Below are positions 7,787-16,100 of a stretch of 53,523 nt of DNA, piece after piece. The stretch lies in NCBI RefSeq assembly GCF_002968575.1, contig NZ_PVBM01000030.1, positions 1 to 53,523 of the forward strand, given 5' to 3'. The position numbers were made by a program, and so were the translations under genes. Origin of the DNA: Neorhizobium huautlense. Its GTDB lineage: Bacteria > Pseudomonadota > Alphaproteobacteria > Rhizobiales > Rhizobiaceae. The notes under the pieces are model-generated. The model did not search any database and was not told the DNA's origin. It saw only the letters and a list, made by a program, of their open reading frames with translations. Numbering within the stretch: position 1 is the first letter of the stretch; every line of letters starts with the position of its first letter.

Positions 7787-8692
7787 TCAGCCGCCGATGG
7801 TTGCCTTGCGGGCGTCGATGATCGGCTTGTAGAAATCGACATTGACCTCGGCGAAGCCCTTGAAGTCGCCGCCCTGGATGGCGGAGAAGCAGGCGGCGTC
7901 GGTCTTCGGCAGGTCCAGCATGAACTGCTTGAACTTCGTCTTCATGTCCGCGTTCATCGACGTGCGGACGACGACCGGGCCATTCGGGATGAGCGGCGAC
8001 TTCCACAGCTCGACCAGGTCATCCATGTTGAGGATGCCCTTGTCGACCATCTTGCGCAGGTTGCCGGAGGTGTAGCCGTCCTTGAAATTGCCGACGCCCG
8101 AACCGAAGGTGGTGCCGGCATCGAAATTGCCCTTCAGCACTTCGAGCACGAGGTTTTCGTGACCGCCGCCGAAGCCGGTGGAGCCGAAATAGCCCTTGAC
8201 CGGACCGCCGATCGCTTCCGGAAGCGTGACGAGCGGCACCAGGTAGCCGGAGGTCGAATCTGGATCGGCGAAGCCGAGCTTCTTGCCCTTCAGGTCGGAG
8301 ATCTTCGTAATGCCGCTATCCTTGCGGGCGACCATGATCGAATGATAGCCCATTGAGCCATCTGTCTGGACGGTCGTGAGGATCGGTTCCACAGCGTCCG
8401 ACTTTGCCAGGTAGACCTTCGCATAACCCGATGCGCCGAGTTCGGCGTAGTCGAGCGTGCCGCCGAGCAGACCCTGGATGACGCCGTCATAGTCGGAAGC
8501 CGGGAACAGCGACACCTTTTCCACGCCGAGTACGGCGGGAAGCTTCTCGGTCATGCACTGGTAGTTGCGCAGGCGGTCGGCTTCGTTTTCTCCGCCGAGG
8601 ATGCCGATGCGAAACACCTTCAGGTCTTCCGCAGCCGCCGAGGTGGCAAGTGCTGCGAGTGCGACGGCAGCAAGCAAAGCTTTCTTCAACAT
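7787..8692 (-). CDS. phnD: phosphonate/phosphate ABC substrate-binding protein
   Basis: A 301-residue periplasmic binding protein. The signal peptide MLKKALLAAVALAALATSAAA is followed by the mature start EDLKVFRIGILGGENEADRL. Family hallmarks are ASDYDGVIQGLLGGTLDYAELG, the FADPDSTSGYLVP segment that lines the oxyanion site in PhnD proteins, and STGFGGGHENLVLEVLKG. It delivers phosphonate, phosphite or phosphate to PhnE1/PhnE2; sequence alone does not settle which. AGGAG 8 bases before the ATG supports the start. It is followed by a hairpin likely to raise its level relative to the permeases. Confidence 0.94.
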   Translation of the reverse strand: MLKKALLAAVALAALATSAAAEDLKVFRIGILGGENEADRLRNYQCMTEKLPAVLGVEKVSLFPASDYDGVIQGLLGGTLDYAELGASGYAKVYLAKSDAVEPILTTVQTDGSMGYHSIMVARKDSGITKISDLKGKKLGFADPDSTSGYLVPLVTLPEAIGGPVKGYFGSTGFGGGHENLVLEVLKGNFDAGTTFGSGVGNFKDGYTSGNLRKMVDKGILNMDDLVELWKSPLIPNGPVVVRTSMNADMKTKFKQFMLDLPKTDAACFSAIQGGDFKGFAEVNVDFYKPIIDARKATIGG

Positions 8693-8776
8693 GAGATCAT
8701 CTCCTGTCTGTCCGGATTTCGGAACATGTGTTGAGGCTGGCCCTTTACGCGGGCGTACATACGATCTTGGTCCGGC

Positions 8777-9628
8777 TCACGCCGTTGCGGGTGTGAGAAC
8801 CCTGGAAGCCGCAGACCGGGAGGATTCGTGCTCCAGGTCCGGGCTGCGGACGTCGATGCTGGTGGATGTCAGGGATTCGTCGATGCCTGCGCCTTCCTTG
8901 TCGGACCCGTAGATTTCCCGGACTGCCGTCGCCGTCAGTTCAGAAGGAGGTCCGTCGAAGACCACGCGCCCGCCCGCCATGCCGACGATGCGCTCGCAAT
9001 AGGAGCGGGCGGTATCGAGCGTGTGCAGGTTGGTGACGACGGTGATGCCGTCGCGCTCGTTGATGTCGCGGAGCGCATCCATGACGATCTTGGCATTCAG
9101 GGGATCGAGCGAGGCAATGGGCTCGTCGGCGAGCACGATCCTTGGCTGCTGCATGAGCGCGCGGGCGATCGCCACGCGCTGCTGCTGGCCGCCGGACAGT
9201 GTGCCAGCCCTCTGCAGCGCCGTCTGCTCGATGCCGAGCCGCTCAAGAGCTGCAATCGCGGCGATCCGCTCCTCACGGGTGAAGACGTTGAGCAGGCTCA
9301 TCGCCGTCGAGCGGTGATTGAGCCGTCCAAGCAGGACGTTGGTGAGTACGTCGAGGCGCGGCACGAGATTGAACTGCTGAAAGATCATGGCGCAGTCGCG
9401 CTGCCATCGGCGCAGCGCCGCGCCCTGCAGAGCCGAAACTTCCAGATCGCCAAAATGAATGGCGCCCGAGGACGGTGTCGTCAGCCGGTTGATCATTCGA
9501 AGAAGCGTCGATTTGCCCGCGCCCGACCGCCCGATGACGCCGACCATCTGCCCCTGCGGAATCTCCAGGTTTATCGAGTCCACGGCGGCGCGATTGCCGA
9601 AAGTCTTCGTCAGCTTTTCCAGACGCAT
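8777..9628 (-). CDS. phnC: phosphonate/phosphate ABC ATPase
   Basis: A 283-residue ABC ATPase. Walker A is GRSGAGKST (about residue 33), the Q-loop is FQQFNLVPRLDVL, the signature is LSGGQQQRVAIARAL and Walker B is RIVLADEP with the following H-loop in VVTNLHTLD. A tail of about 40 residues after EIYGSD is Ser/Thr-rich and not part of the normal fold. It powers the PhnE1/PhnE2 channel. It is the first gene of the four-gene operon, with GGGGG before the ATG, and lies 42 bp downstream of a Pho-box-like array, which points to induction under phosphate limitation. Confidence 0.94.
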   Translation of the reverse strand: MRLEKLTKTFGNRAAVDSINLEIPQGQMVGVIGRSGAGKSTLLRMINRLTTPSSGAIHFGDLEVSALQGAALRRWQRDCAMIFQQFNLVPRLDVLTNVLLGRLNHRSTAMSLLNVFTREERIAAIAALERLGIEQTALQRAGTLSGGQQQRVAIARALMQQPRIVLADEPIASLDPLNAKIVMDALRDINERDGITVVTNLHTLDTARSYCERIVGMAGGRVVFDGPPSELTATAVREIYGSDKEGAGIDESLTSTSIDVRSPDLEHESSRSAASRVLTPATA

Positions 9629-9961
9629 GCCAAGCCCCCTGTTTTATGGGGGCCTCATTAGCGGCGGCGCATGAAGGCCCGATGTCGATTCCATGTAGCT
9701 TTTATGAAATTGCGGCCAAACCCCGGTATTCCCGCGAGGCCGGGCGGTAAGATTGAGGGTTTGAAAATCCGCGATAGTTCCCGCTGTCGGACCAAATACC
9801 CGCGGTTCGGGACCTCTGGCCGATATCGACTGGATCCAAAGTCGGATGCCGCATCCGACTGAAGTCTCTGGGGCGGAACATCGTGACCGCTCACCTGTTC
9901 AATCTTCAGCTTCGACAATCGCAACGGGTCAGAAGCATAGAGGAAAATCAAGGAGATAGAG
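9629..9961. other. divergent intergenic region phnC / repeat-protein operon
   Basis: This 333-bp spacer separates the minus-strand phn operon from the plus-strand secreted-repeat operon. It holds the Pho-box-like array near its left end and should hold promoters for both sides. The open frames it contains do not resemble proteins. Confidence 0.5.
9671..9710 (-). promoter_or_regulatory. candidate Pho box: four 11-bp-phased half-sites
   Basis: Read on the minus strand, the 7-mers ATTTCAT, GCTACAT, TCGACAT and CCTTCAT follow one another at exactly 11-bp spacing, all ending CAT. The first spacer is AAAA. PhoB binds 11-bp direct repeats of CTGTCAT plus an AT-rich spacer, so spacing and core match, though individual sites are imperfect. 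It lies 42 bp before phnC. Confidence 0.55.
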
Positions 9962-10471
9962 ATGAAGATCGTCAAACGTGCGGCCCTTGCAGCGGCCCTT
10001 CTTGCCGGCACTACGCTGACTGCCTATGCGCAGTCCAGCAGCACTGTCGGAACTGGTGGAACGAGTGCCGGAGGCGGCACTTCCAGCAGCACCGTCGGAA
10101 CCGGCGGTTCGTCGGCCGGCACCAACTGTACCCCGGGTACCACCAACTGCGACGGCGGCTCGGCCTCGACGCTTGGGACCGGTGGTTCCTCGGCAGGCGG
10201 CGGCACCTCCAGCAGCTCGGTGGGCACGGGTGGATCGGCAGCCGGTTCCGGTAGCGGATCGGGATCTGCCTCGACGCTTGGCACCGGTGGCTCCTCGGCA
10301 GGTGGCGGCACCTCCAGCAGCTCGGTGGGCACCGGCGGCAGCGCCGCAGGCGGCGGCACGTCCGGCAGCTCCGTCGGCACGGCCAACAGTGCAGCAGGCG
10401 CGGCACAGGACGACGTCAGCAACAAGGAATGCCCTCCAGGCCAGACCAAGAAGAGCGACGGCAAGTGCTAA
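9962..10471 (+). CDS. secreted Gly/Ser/Thr-rich repeat protein 1
   Basis: A 169-residue exported protein of unknown function. The signal peptide is MKIVKRAALAAALLAGTTLTAYA, followed by low-complexity repeats built on STVGTGGSSAGGGTSSS, with variants STLGTGG and SAAGGGTS. Two Cys (NCTPGTTNC) sit in the middle and two more in the tail (ECPPGQTKKSDGKC), which could form disulfides in the periplasm or outside the cell. A near-identical 77-bp stretch occurs twice, 105 bp apart (10163 and 10268). AAGGAGATAGAG precedes the ATG. It is the first of three genes encoding related proteins. Confidence 0.8.
   Translation: MKIVKRAALAAALLAGTTLTAYAQSSSTVGTGGTSAGGGTSSSTVGTGGSSAGTNCTPGTTNCDGGSASTLGTGGSSAGGGTSSSSVGTGGSAAGSGSGSGSASTLGTGGSSAGGGTSSSSVGTGGSAAGGGTSGSSVGTANSAAGAAQDDVSNKECPPGQTKKSDGKC
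10163..10344 (+). repeat. in-frame 105-bp direct repeat inside repeat protein 1
   Basis: The stretch starting GCCTCGACGCTTGG at 10163 recurs at 10268 and stays nearly identical for about 77 bp. The offset is 35 codons, so copies can be gained or lost without breaking the frame. The repeat encodes the STLGTGGSSAGGGTSSSSVG unit. Confidence 0.8.
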
Positions 10472-10529
10472 GGCAGACACATGGGCCGGTTGCCGACAGG
10501 CGGCCGGCCTTCCTTCAGGAGGACAGGGT

Positions 10530-10919
10530 ATGACCTCGGCATCTTTAATGACCAAAAGCGCGTTCGCTCTGCCGCTGATCATGGCGCTCTGCATCGCATG
10601 CGAGGCCTTGTCGGCGGAGACGATCAAGCTTGAGGACGGCACCACCTGCACCGTGATCGAAAGCACCAGCTCGGCTGGAGGCGGCACCTCCTCCTCGGTG
10701 ACGGCGGGCGGCGGCAGCGTGACCTCGTCGACGACGATCGATGGCAAGACGACCACGATGCATTCGGGCGGCGGTTCGGCTTCGTCGAGCGCCGGATCGT
10801 CCGTCTCGGGCACGGCAGGCGCCCAAGCGTTTTCGACCGCAAGCGTCACCCGTCCCGACGGTTCGGTGGTAACGCGCCGGTCCGACGGCACCTGCGACAT
10901 CACCAAACCGAACAAATGA
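10530..10919 (+). CDS. secreted Ser/Gly-rich protein 2
   Basis: A 129-residue exported protein. The signal peptide runs from MTSASLMTKSAFALPLIMAL through CIACEALSA, followed by ETIKLEDGTTCTVIES, then Ser/Gly/Thr-rich sequence (STSSAGGGTSSSVTAGGGSV), and a C-terminal VTRPDGSVVTRRSDGTCDI with a second mature-chain Cys. AGGAGG 8 bases before the ATG sets the start; the long frame upstream is a shadow of gene 1. Its composition resembles that of its neighbours although the sequences are not close copies. It shares a short ATGA overlap with a possible early start of the third gene. Function unknown. Confidence 0.78.
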   Translation: MTSASLMTKSAFALPLIMALCIACEALSAETIKLEDGTTCTVIESTSSAGGGTSSSVTAGGGSVTSSTTIDGKTTTMHSGGGSASSSAGSSVSGTAGAQAFSTASVTRPDGSVVTRRSDGTCDITKPNK

Positions 10920-10930
10920 GGAGCAAGACC

Positions 10931-11377
10931 ATGACGAAACTGGTTTCCTTGGCAGCGGCCCTTGCAATCGCCACGGCGATGGCCGGCACACAATCGCTTG
11001 CGCAGGACTGCAAGGCGGCCGGGACGGTCGGTTCGGCAGGCAGCGCATCTGCCGGCGGCACGTCGGCGAGCACGCTCGGAACGGCCGGCACCTGCGCAAC
11101 CGACGACGGCACGACGTCATCCATCGGTTCGGGCGGCAGTGCTGCCACCGCCGACGGCAAGGCCCAGAGCCGCACGAAGATCAACGAGAACGACAATCAG
11201 CTCAAGGCACAGTCCAAGGCGCAGGCCATGGACCAGGGCACGTTCAGCAAATCGCAGACCAAGACGCGCGTGAGGGATGGCGAACTGGAAAGCACGACGC
11301 GGACCATGTCGCATGTGCCGGGACAGAAGCCGGTCAAGAGCAGGACGGACAGCAACGTGATCCTGCCGCCGCAGTGA
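10931..11377 (+). CDS. secreted Ser/Gly-rich protein 3
   Basis: A 148-residue exported protein. The signal peptide is MTKLVSLAAALAIATAMAGT through QSLAQ, then a Gly/Ser/Ala-rich section with two Cys (DCKAAGTVGS and TCATDDG), and then a charged hydrophilic half rich in Lys, Gln, Thr and Arg (NENDNQLKAQSKAQAMDQG). GAGGAG precedes the ATG at 10931; an ATG 15 bp upstream, overlapping the previous stop, is less likely. It closes the three-gene set. The proteins have no recognisable catalytic motif, so a structural, surface or matrix role is a guess. Confidence 0.78.
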   Translation: MTKLVSLAAALAIATAMAGTQSLAQDCKAAGTVGSAGSASAGGTSASTLGTAGTCATDDGTTSSIGSGGSAATADGKAQSRTKINENDNQLKAQSKAQAMDQGTFSKSQTKTRVRDGELESTTRTMSHVPGQKPVKSRTDSNVILPPQ

Positions 11378-11442
11378 GGCGGGGCCGGGGTGGCCGTCGC
11401 GGTCTCTTACACGAGTTACCGATACCAGGATCGTGATTTTGC

Positions 11443-11560
11443 GTCCTCTCCCGTGAGGGAGAGGACGGCGCCAAGAGTCCGCACCGGCTTCTCTTCCCTG
11501 CGGGAGAAGGCAATTTCGACATCTCGCTCAAGTCTTAAGCGAGAAATCGCAAGTGAGGGG
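11443..11560. repeat. palindromic interspersed repeat (RIME-like)
   Basis: Three hairpins lie in a row: a perfect 10-bp stem GTCCTCTCCC/GGGAGAGGAC with loop GTGA (11443-11466), a CTTCTC...GAGAAG arm pair around 11489-11509, and TCTCGCT...AGCGAGA near 11520-11544. Tandem palindromes like these with CCTCTCCC/GGGAGAGG arms are common interspersed elements in rhizobial genomes. The first hairpin could also end the repeat-protein operon. Confidence 0.55.
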
Positions 11561-11568
11561 ATCAAGAC

Positions 11569-11730
11569 TTATTTCGTGCAGGTACCAGCTTTGTCCTTGG
11601 ACAGACACTCGTTGCACAACTCACCCTGCGCGGGTTTCGAGGGTTTCTCCTCATAGTCCGATGTCGGCCAGTTGCTGCAATTACGGCACCAATGCCATGT
11701 GTCCTTGCCCTTACGTTTCCGATACGCCAT
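11569..11730 (-). CDS. small Cys-rich (zinc-ribbon-like) protein
   Basis: A 53-residue protein starting MAYRKRKGKDTWHWCRNCSN, with four Cys in two pairs (WCRNC and LCNEC) and a fifth near the end, so it probably binds one zinc ion. GGAGG 6 bases before the ATG at 11730 makes this start convincing; the open frame runs 10 codons further up without support. I recall similar unnamed small proteins in rhizobia. Function unknown. Confidence 0.7.
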   Translation of the reverse strand: MAYRKRKGKDTWHWCRNCSNWPTSDYEEKPSKPAQGELCNECLSKDKAGTCTK

Positions 11731-11967
11731 CTCCGTCCTCCGTTGGTTCGACCGGACCAAGCTAGGAAGATTCGCTGGCTTGTTCCACGAACCTTGTACA
11801 TCCTGGAGTAGTGCCGTCTCTTACGGTCGCGTGTGGCTGTGGAGCGTTGAAGCCGATTGCCCGGCATGATGAAGTTCTGCGTATTACTCTCAACGCCTGC
11901 TCCCATTACCCAGAGAGCTGAAGCGCCATATGTGACTCACAACGAGCCTCGGCTTATTCCGGATCAT

Positions 11968-13002
11968 TTAAGGAGAGGTTTCAAATTCATAGCGCCATTT
12001 GTTCCTTACAATTAATGGCGGGCCGAATTTGTAGTATATTTTGTTTACCACGCCATCTGCTACCCATGATGTGGAGGGATCAGGAACAGGAAATAGCGTT
12101 TTGGGTGGGATGTCGGGATACAGTGTGGCTGGATTGTCGGAAAATATATAGCGATCCGAATAAGCGTATATCTTGGAATTAATCTTTTTAATTGTTTTTT
12201 CGCTGAAAATACGTCGATGTTGGGTTTCGGATGTGCCCTTGCTGTGTAACAAAAGAGCAATTCGGGACGTTAAGGGGAGTATGAACTCGACATTTTGGTG
12301 TGAAGAAAACGAATACGGTCGGATCTCGTCGATATTGTTTGAAAATATATGAGATATTGAGGGATTGTCGGAACTTATAAAGCTGACTCCGGTTTCATTG
12401 TGCAAGAATTGAGGGCCGGAATTTATTCCATGAACTGCGTCGTTCGTTCGTATTAATTTTTCAAAAGATAGAATGGCGGTGTGAGGGTCAATTTGAACAT
12501 CGATTATTCCAGCCCTCATAAGGTCACCAAACCTAATTTTTGAGGAAAATCCTGGCCTCTTTTTTAGGAAAACATCTCTAAAGACATCGGGAACAGGCTG
12601 ATCAACCGCGTTTGATGCCTTAATCACAGACTCCCTTAGTAGAAATATCACAGACTTAATAGTGTTTGGAACTCTAACTCTCATTGAGAGGTAGAACTCG
12701 ATAACACTGCTCCATTCCTCTCTGGTCAGATCTTCGCGAGCGGAGATCTTTTTAATTAAATCCGGCCATCTCGACTCTACATGCCGGGAAAAGAAGTTCT
12801 CAATCGCGTTGTCGAATCGCTTTTCCGCATGTACGGGCTGACGATAGAGGTAGCTTTGCTTTAAAACATTCTGCGGCTTTCCAGGGAAAACTCGGCCATC
12901 CCAAGTATCTTTTAGGTAGAGATAACCTTCTGAGTTGCAGAAAAACTTTGAGTAGCAACAGGGAATATAGTGTTGTTGCTTTTGTTCTGTGGTCACCTGC
13001 AT
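11968..13002 (-). CDS. DUF4238 family protein, probably acquired
   Basis: A 344-residue soluble protein. The N-terminal QHYIPCCYSKFF motif matches the QHYVPxFYLRNF opening of DUF4238, and the later FISSDNPSI segment matches the family's conserved SDNP. The middle region, FILPLTSRIALLLHS, is also family-like. DUF4238 function is not established. The gene is clearly richer in A and T than everything around it and uses many AT-ending codons. No good Shine-Dalgarno precedes the start, which lies just past the nrdJ terminator. I infer horizontal acquisition; no integrase or flanking repeat is visible. Confidence 0.75.
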   Translation of the reverse strand: MQVTTEQKQQHYIPCCYSKFFCNSEGYLYLKDTWDGRVFPGKPQNVLKQSYLYRQPVHAEKRFDNAIENFFSRHVESRWPDLIKKISAREDLTREEWSSVIEFYLSMRVRVPNTIKSVIFLLRESVIKASNAVDQPVPDVFRDVFLKKRPGFSSKIRFGDLMRAGIIDVQIDPHTAILSFEKLIRTNDAVHGINSGPQFLHNETGVSFISSDNPSISHIFSNNIDEIRPYSFSSHQNVEFILPLTSRIALLLHSKGTSETQHRRIFSEKTIKKINSKIYAYSDRYIFSDNPATLYPDIPPKTLFPVPDPSTSWVADGVVNKIYYKFGPPLIVRNKWRYEFETSP

Positions 13003-13010
13003 CTCACGTT

Positions 13011-13041
13011 AAAAGAGCCGCCACGAGTTATTCGCGGCGGC
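13011..13041 (-). terminator. nrdJ terminator
   Basis: On the minus strand, GCCGCCGCGA pairs with TCGTGGCGGC (one G-T pair) around the loop ATAAC, and TCTTTT follows. It is 64 bp past the nrdJ stop and 9 bp before the DUF4238 start codon, so it should insulate that gene from nrdJ transcription. Confidence 0.75.
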
Positions 13042-13104
13042 GGCAGTCTCAACTAGCTGCTAAAAAAAGCGGAGTAGTAGATATGCAACGAGGTTCTATC
13101 CTGC

Positions 13105-16100
13105 TCAGCTGCACCCGCTCGTCGCGCCGCACGTGTCGCACTTCTCGCAGGTGCCGTTCCTCACCATCGTGAAGTTCTGGCACTCGGAGCACATGTTGCC
13201 GGTGTAGCCTTGGGCGATCGAGCGCATGCGGCGTTCGTTTTCGACCTTCTTGGCTTCCGTCTTGGCGGCCGCCGCATCGGCTTCGGCCTTGTCGGAGAAC
13301 AGCGCGGTTGCGACCTGCTGGCTTTCGCTGACAACCTCTTCCAGCACTTCCTCGGCAATCTCTTCGGCCAGTTCCTTGGCGCGCTCCTCGTAGTCGCGCT
13401 TGAAGGCGACGATTTCGGAGGTGGAGATCGCCGTCGTCGGCTCCAGCTTGCGGGCGGCGGAGCCCGCAAAGGAGGTGACGGTGGCCGATGCCCGGGCGGG
13501 GGCGGCGGTCGCAGCTCCCTTGGGTTCGCCGGCGGCGCGGTCGGAGCCGGTGTTTGCCACCAGCGTCGGCTTGTAGCCGCGGGTCCAGCCGGTGGAGATC
13601 AGGTTGGTCTTGCCTTCCTGGATGCCCTTGCCGAGCGCGGTGTTGGAAAAGTCCGAGGTGTCCACATGGGCGAGATCGTGGCGGCCGAGATAGGAAACGG
13701 CGAGTTCGCGGAACACGTAGTCGAGGATCGAGGTTGCGTTCTTGATCGCGTCGTTTCCGGTGACGATGCCGGCCGGCTCGAACTTGGTGAAGGTGAAGGC
13801 CTCCACATATTCTTCCAGCGGCACGCCGTATTGCAGGCCGAGCGAGATGGCGATCGCGAAATTGTTCATCATCGCGCGGAAGGCGGCACCTTCCTTGTGC
13901 ATGTCGATGAAGATTTCGCCGAGACGCCCGTCGCCGAATTCGCCGGTGCGCAGATAGACCTTGTGGCCGCCGACATTGGCCTTCTGGGTATAACCCTGGC
14001 GGCGGTTCGGCAGCTTTTCACGCTCGCGGGTGACGCGTTCGATGACCCGTTCCACGATCTTTTCGGTGATCGTCACGGCCTGGGCCGCAACCGGGCTCTG
14101 CATCAGCTCCTCAAGCGCGTCATCGGCATCGTCCTCATCGATCAGCGAGGCGTTGAGCGGCTGGGAAAGCTTGGAACCATCGCGGTAAAGCGCGTTTGCC
14201 TTGAGGCCGAGCTTCCAGGAGAGCATGTAGGCCGAGCCGCAATCTTCCACGGTCGCGTCGTTCGGCATGTTGATCGTCTTGGAGATCGCACCCGAGATGA
14301 ACGGCTGGGCGGCCGCCATCATGCGGATGTGGCTTTCCACCGAGAGATAACGCTTGCCGATCTTGCCGCAGGGATTGGCGCAATCGAAGACGGCCAGATG
14401 CTCGGCCTTGAGGAAGGGCGCGCCTTCCAGCGTCATCGCACCGCAGACATGGATATTGGCGGCTTCGATGTCCTTCTTCGAGAAGCCGATATGCTCCAAG
14501 AGGTTGAAGCTCATGTCGGCGAGCTGTTCGTCGGTGACCTTCAGCGTGTTCTTCAGGAAGTCGGCGCCGAGCGTCCACTGGTTGAAGACGAACTTGATGT
14601 CGAAGGCGGCCTTCAGCGCGCCGTTGACGGCTTCGATCTTCTCGTCGGTGAAGCCCTTGGCGCGCAGCGAGCCGGGGTTGACGGCGGGAGCCTGGTTGAG
14701 GTTGCCGTGACCAACCGCATAGGCCTCGATCTCGGCGATCTGGCTTTCCGAATAACCAAGCGTGCGCAGCGCGTCCGGAACGGCGCGGTTGATGATCTTG
14801 AAGTAACCGCCGCCGGCGAGCTTCTTGAACTTGACGAGTGCGAAATCGGGTTCGATGCCGGTCGTGTCGCAATCCATGACGAGGCCGATCGTGCCGGTCG
14901 GCGCGATCACGGTCGTCTGGGCGTTGCGGTAGCCGTGCTTTTCGCCGAGTTCGAGCGCCTTGTCCCAGGCGGCCTTGGCATGGCGGCTAAGATCCTGGTC
15001 CGGATTTTCCGAATGGATGAGCGGAACCGGGTTGACGGCCAGCGCCTCGTAGCCGGTGGCTTCGCCGTAAGCGGCGCGGCGATGGTTGCGCATGACGCGC
15101 AGCATGCTCTCGCGGTTCGGCTCGAAATTCGGGAAGGGACCGAGCTCGGAAGCCATTTCGGCCGAGGTCGCATAAGCGATACCGGTCATGATCGCGGTCA
15201 GCGAGCCGGCGATCGCACGGCCTTCCGGCGAATCGTAGGGGATTCCTGACGACATCAGGAGGCCGCCGATATTGGCGTAGCCGAGGCCGAGCGTGCGGTA
15301 TTCGTAGGAGAGTTCGGCGATCCGCTTCGACGGGAACTGTGCCATCATGACCGAGACTTCGAGCACGACGGTCCACAGGCGGACGGCATGTTCGTAGTCG
15401 GCGATGTTGATGTTCTTCGTCGCCTTGTCCTTGAACTGCAGGAGGTTGAGCGAGGCAAGGTTGCAGGCGGTATCGTCGAGGAACATGTATTCCGAGCACG
15501 GGTTCGAGCCGCGGATCGGGCCGCCCGCCGGCGAGGTGTGCCAGTCGTTCATCGTCGTGTTGAAGTGGATGCCGGGATCGGCCGACGCCCAGGCGGCGTA
15601 GGAGATCTGCTCCCAGAGGTCGCGGGCCTTCAAGGTCTTCATGACGCGGCCGTCCTTGCGGGCGGTCAGGTTCCAGTCGCCATCCGTTTCCACGGCGCGG
15701 AGGAAGTCATCCTTCAGCGAGACGGAGTTGTTGGAGTTCTGGCCGGAGACGGTGAGATAGGCTTCCGAATCCCAGTCCGTGTCATAGGTCTTGAATTCGA
15801 GGTCCTTGTAGCCCTGGCGGGCGAACTGGATGACGCGGCCGACGTAGTTTTCCGGAACCTGGTCCTTCTTGGCGGCCTTGATCTCGCGCTTCAGCGCCGG
15901 ATTCTTGTTGGGGTCGAAGCAGTCGTCGCCACTGCCGCCGTCGCAGTTGACGCAGGCCTTCATGATTGCCTTCAGGTGGCGAGAAACGATCTTGGAGCCG
16001 GTAACCAAGGCGGCGACCTTCTGCTCTTCCTTGACCTTCCAGTTGATGTATTCCTCGATATCCGGATGGTCGATGTCGACGACGACCATCTTGGCGGCGC

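Noticed and set aside
6866..8356. 496-codon plus-strand frame over phnE1 and phnD
   Set aside because: His/Glu/Arg-rich antisense translation, while the minus strand encodes recognisable transport proteins.
10163..10344. possible CRISPR-like or satellite array
   Set aside because: The two repeats are in frame and adjacent in a Gly/Ser-rich protein, with no unique spacers and no cas genes.
11378..13104. prophage or transposon around the DUF4238 gene
   Set aside because: No integrase, transposase, terminal repeat or attachment site is visible; only base composition suggests transfer.
13210..15249. 679-codon open frame on the plus strand inside nrdJ
   Set aside because: It mirrors the nrdJ coding strand, which is GC-rich at third positions. 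Its translation (GGGDGGRCPGGG-type) has no protein-like character and no ribosome site.
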